Below, in pieces: positions 58,848-58,889 of a stretch of 58,889 nt of DNA. Location: NCBI RefSeq assembly GCF_900103525.1, contig NZ_FNHN01000019.1:1-58889 (forward strand), written 5' to 3'. Under the pieces are notes generated by a model. It searched no databases. It was not told the DNA's origin and saw only the letters and a program-made list of their open reading frames with translations. The position numbers and the translations under genes are program-made. Position 1 is the first letter of the stretch, and each line of letters opens with the position of its first letter. Origin of the DNA: Bacillus sp. OK048. GTDB taxonomy: Bacteria > Bacillota > Bacilli > Bacillales > Cytobacillaceae.

Positions 58848-58889
58848 TTTCTTGGAGAGTTTGATCCTGGCTCAGGACGAACGCTGGCG
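58848..58889 (+). rRNA. rrs: 16S ribosomal RNA, 5' end (truncated by window end)
   Basis: The last bases are the universal 16S start, GGAGAGTTTGATCCTGGCTC, followed by AGGACGAACGCTGGCG. The mature 5' end is estimated at about 58848 from the B. subtilis sequence; the rest lies beyond the window. Confidence 0.95.

Noticed and set aside
1..58889. CRISPR arrays, prophage, transposase, toxin-antitoxin or defence genes
   Set aside because: No regularly spaced repeat-spacer series, no matching protein families. The only tandem repeat (165-328) has no unique spacers. Gene order is that of the conserved chromosomal core.

Overview
This window is a stretch of a low-GC Gram-positive chromosome. It is almost certainly from a spore-forming member of the Bacillaceae (Bacillus sensu lato); I cannot fix genus or species from the sequence alone. 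The evidence is near-complete collinearity with the Bacillus subtilis rrn–ctsR–rpoBC–ribosomal protein–pdaB–rrn region, the sporulation and germination genes sigH, cwlD, gerD, kbaA and pdaB, strong AGGAGG ribosome binding sites, frequent GTG/TTG starts and consensus sigma-A promoters.

Layout. (1) 1-130: 3' end of a 5S rRNA and its terminator. (2) 131-556: non-coding DNA with a 52-bp tandem repeat, then the CtsR-controlled promoter. (3) 557-5127: the class III heat-shock operon ctsR-mcsA-mcsB-clpC. (4) 5221-11682: radA, disA, yacL, ispD, ispF, gltX (DNA repair, c-di-AMP synthesis, isoprenoid precursors, glutamyl-tRNA). (5) 11679-16045: a cysteine-specific T-box leader, a GC-rich inverted-repeat element, then cysE-cysS-mrnC-rlmB-rae1. 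(6) 16049-20597: sigH, rpmG, secE, nusG, rplK, rplA, rplJ, rplL, with leaders that resemble r-protein autoregulatory sites. (7) 20691-28820: ybxB, rpoB, rpoC. (8) 28846-33695: ybxF, rpsL, rpsG, fusA, tuf. (9) 33793-48323: the S10-spc-alpha supercluster from rpsJ to rplQ with secY, adk, infA and rpoA. (10) 48662-52994: ECF transporter module ecfA1-ecfA2-ecfT, truA, rplM, rpsI. (11) 53162-58544: ybaK, cwlD, salA, gerD, kbaA, pdaB and a small unknown gene. (12) 58592-58889: tandem rRNA promoters, boxA and the 5' end of a 16S rRNA.

How the genes work together. Most of the window builds the gene-expression machinery: 32 ribosomal proteins plus the L7Ae-family protein YbxF, RNA polymerase alpha, beta and beta', factors EF-G, EF-Tu, IF-1 and NusG, two aminoacyl-tRNA synthetases, tRNA and rRNA modification enzymes, 23S maturation (MrnC) and ribosome-linked mRNA decay (Rae1). 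It also carries the Sec channel (SecE, SecY) that depends on it. The first part adds stress control (CtsR/McsAB/ClpC) and genome surveillance (RadA, DisA). The last part joins nutrient uptake to sporulation and germination.

The main departures from the textbook arrangement are these. There is no map or KOW-protein gene between adk and infA. A MITE-like GC-rich element sits between the cysES T-box and cysE. Two motifs resembling the 23S rRNA L1-binding site lie upstream of rplK and rplA. A small hairpin lies between the nusG ribosome binding site and start codon. A possible decayed membrane-protein reading frame lies opposite the rplQ-ecfA1 gap. I did not find a mobile island, CRISPR array, defence system or wholly new gene cluster; the interest of this window is in regulatory RNA and small intergenic elements.
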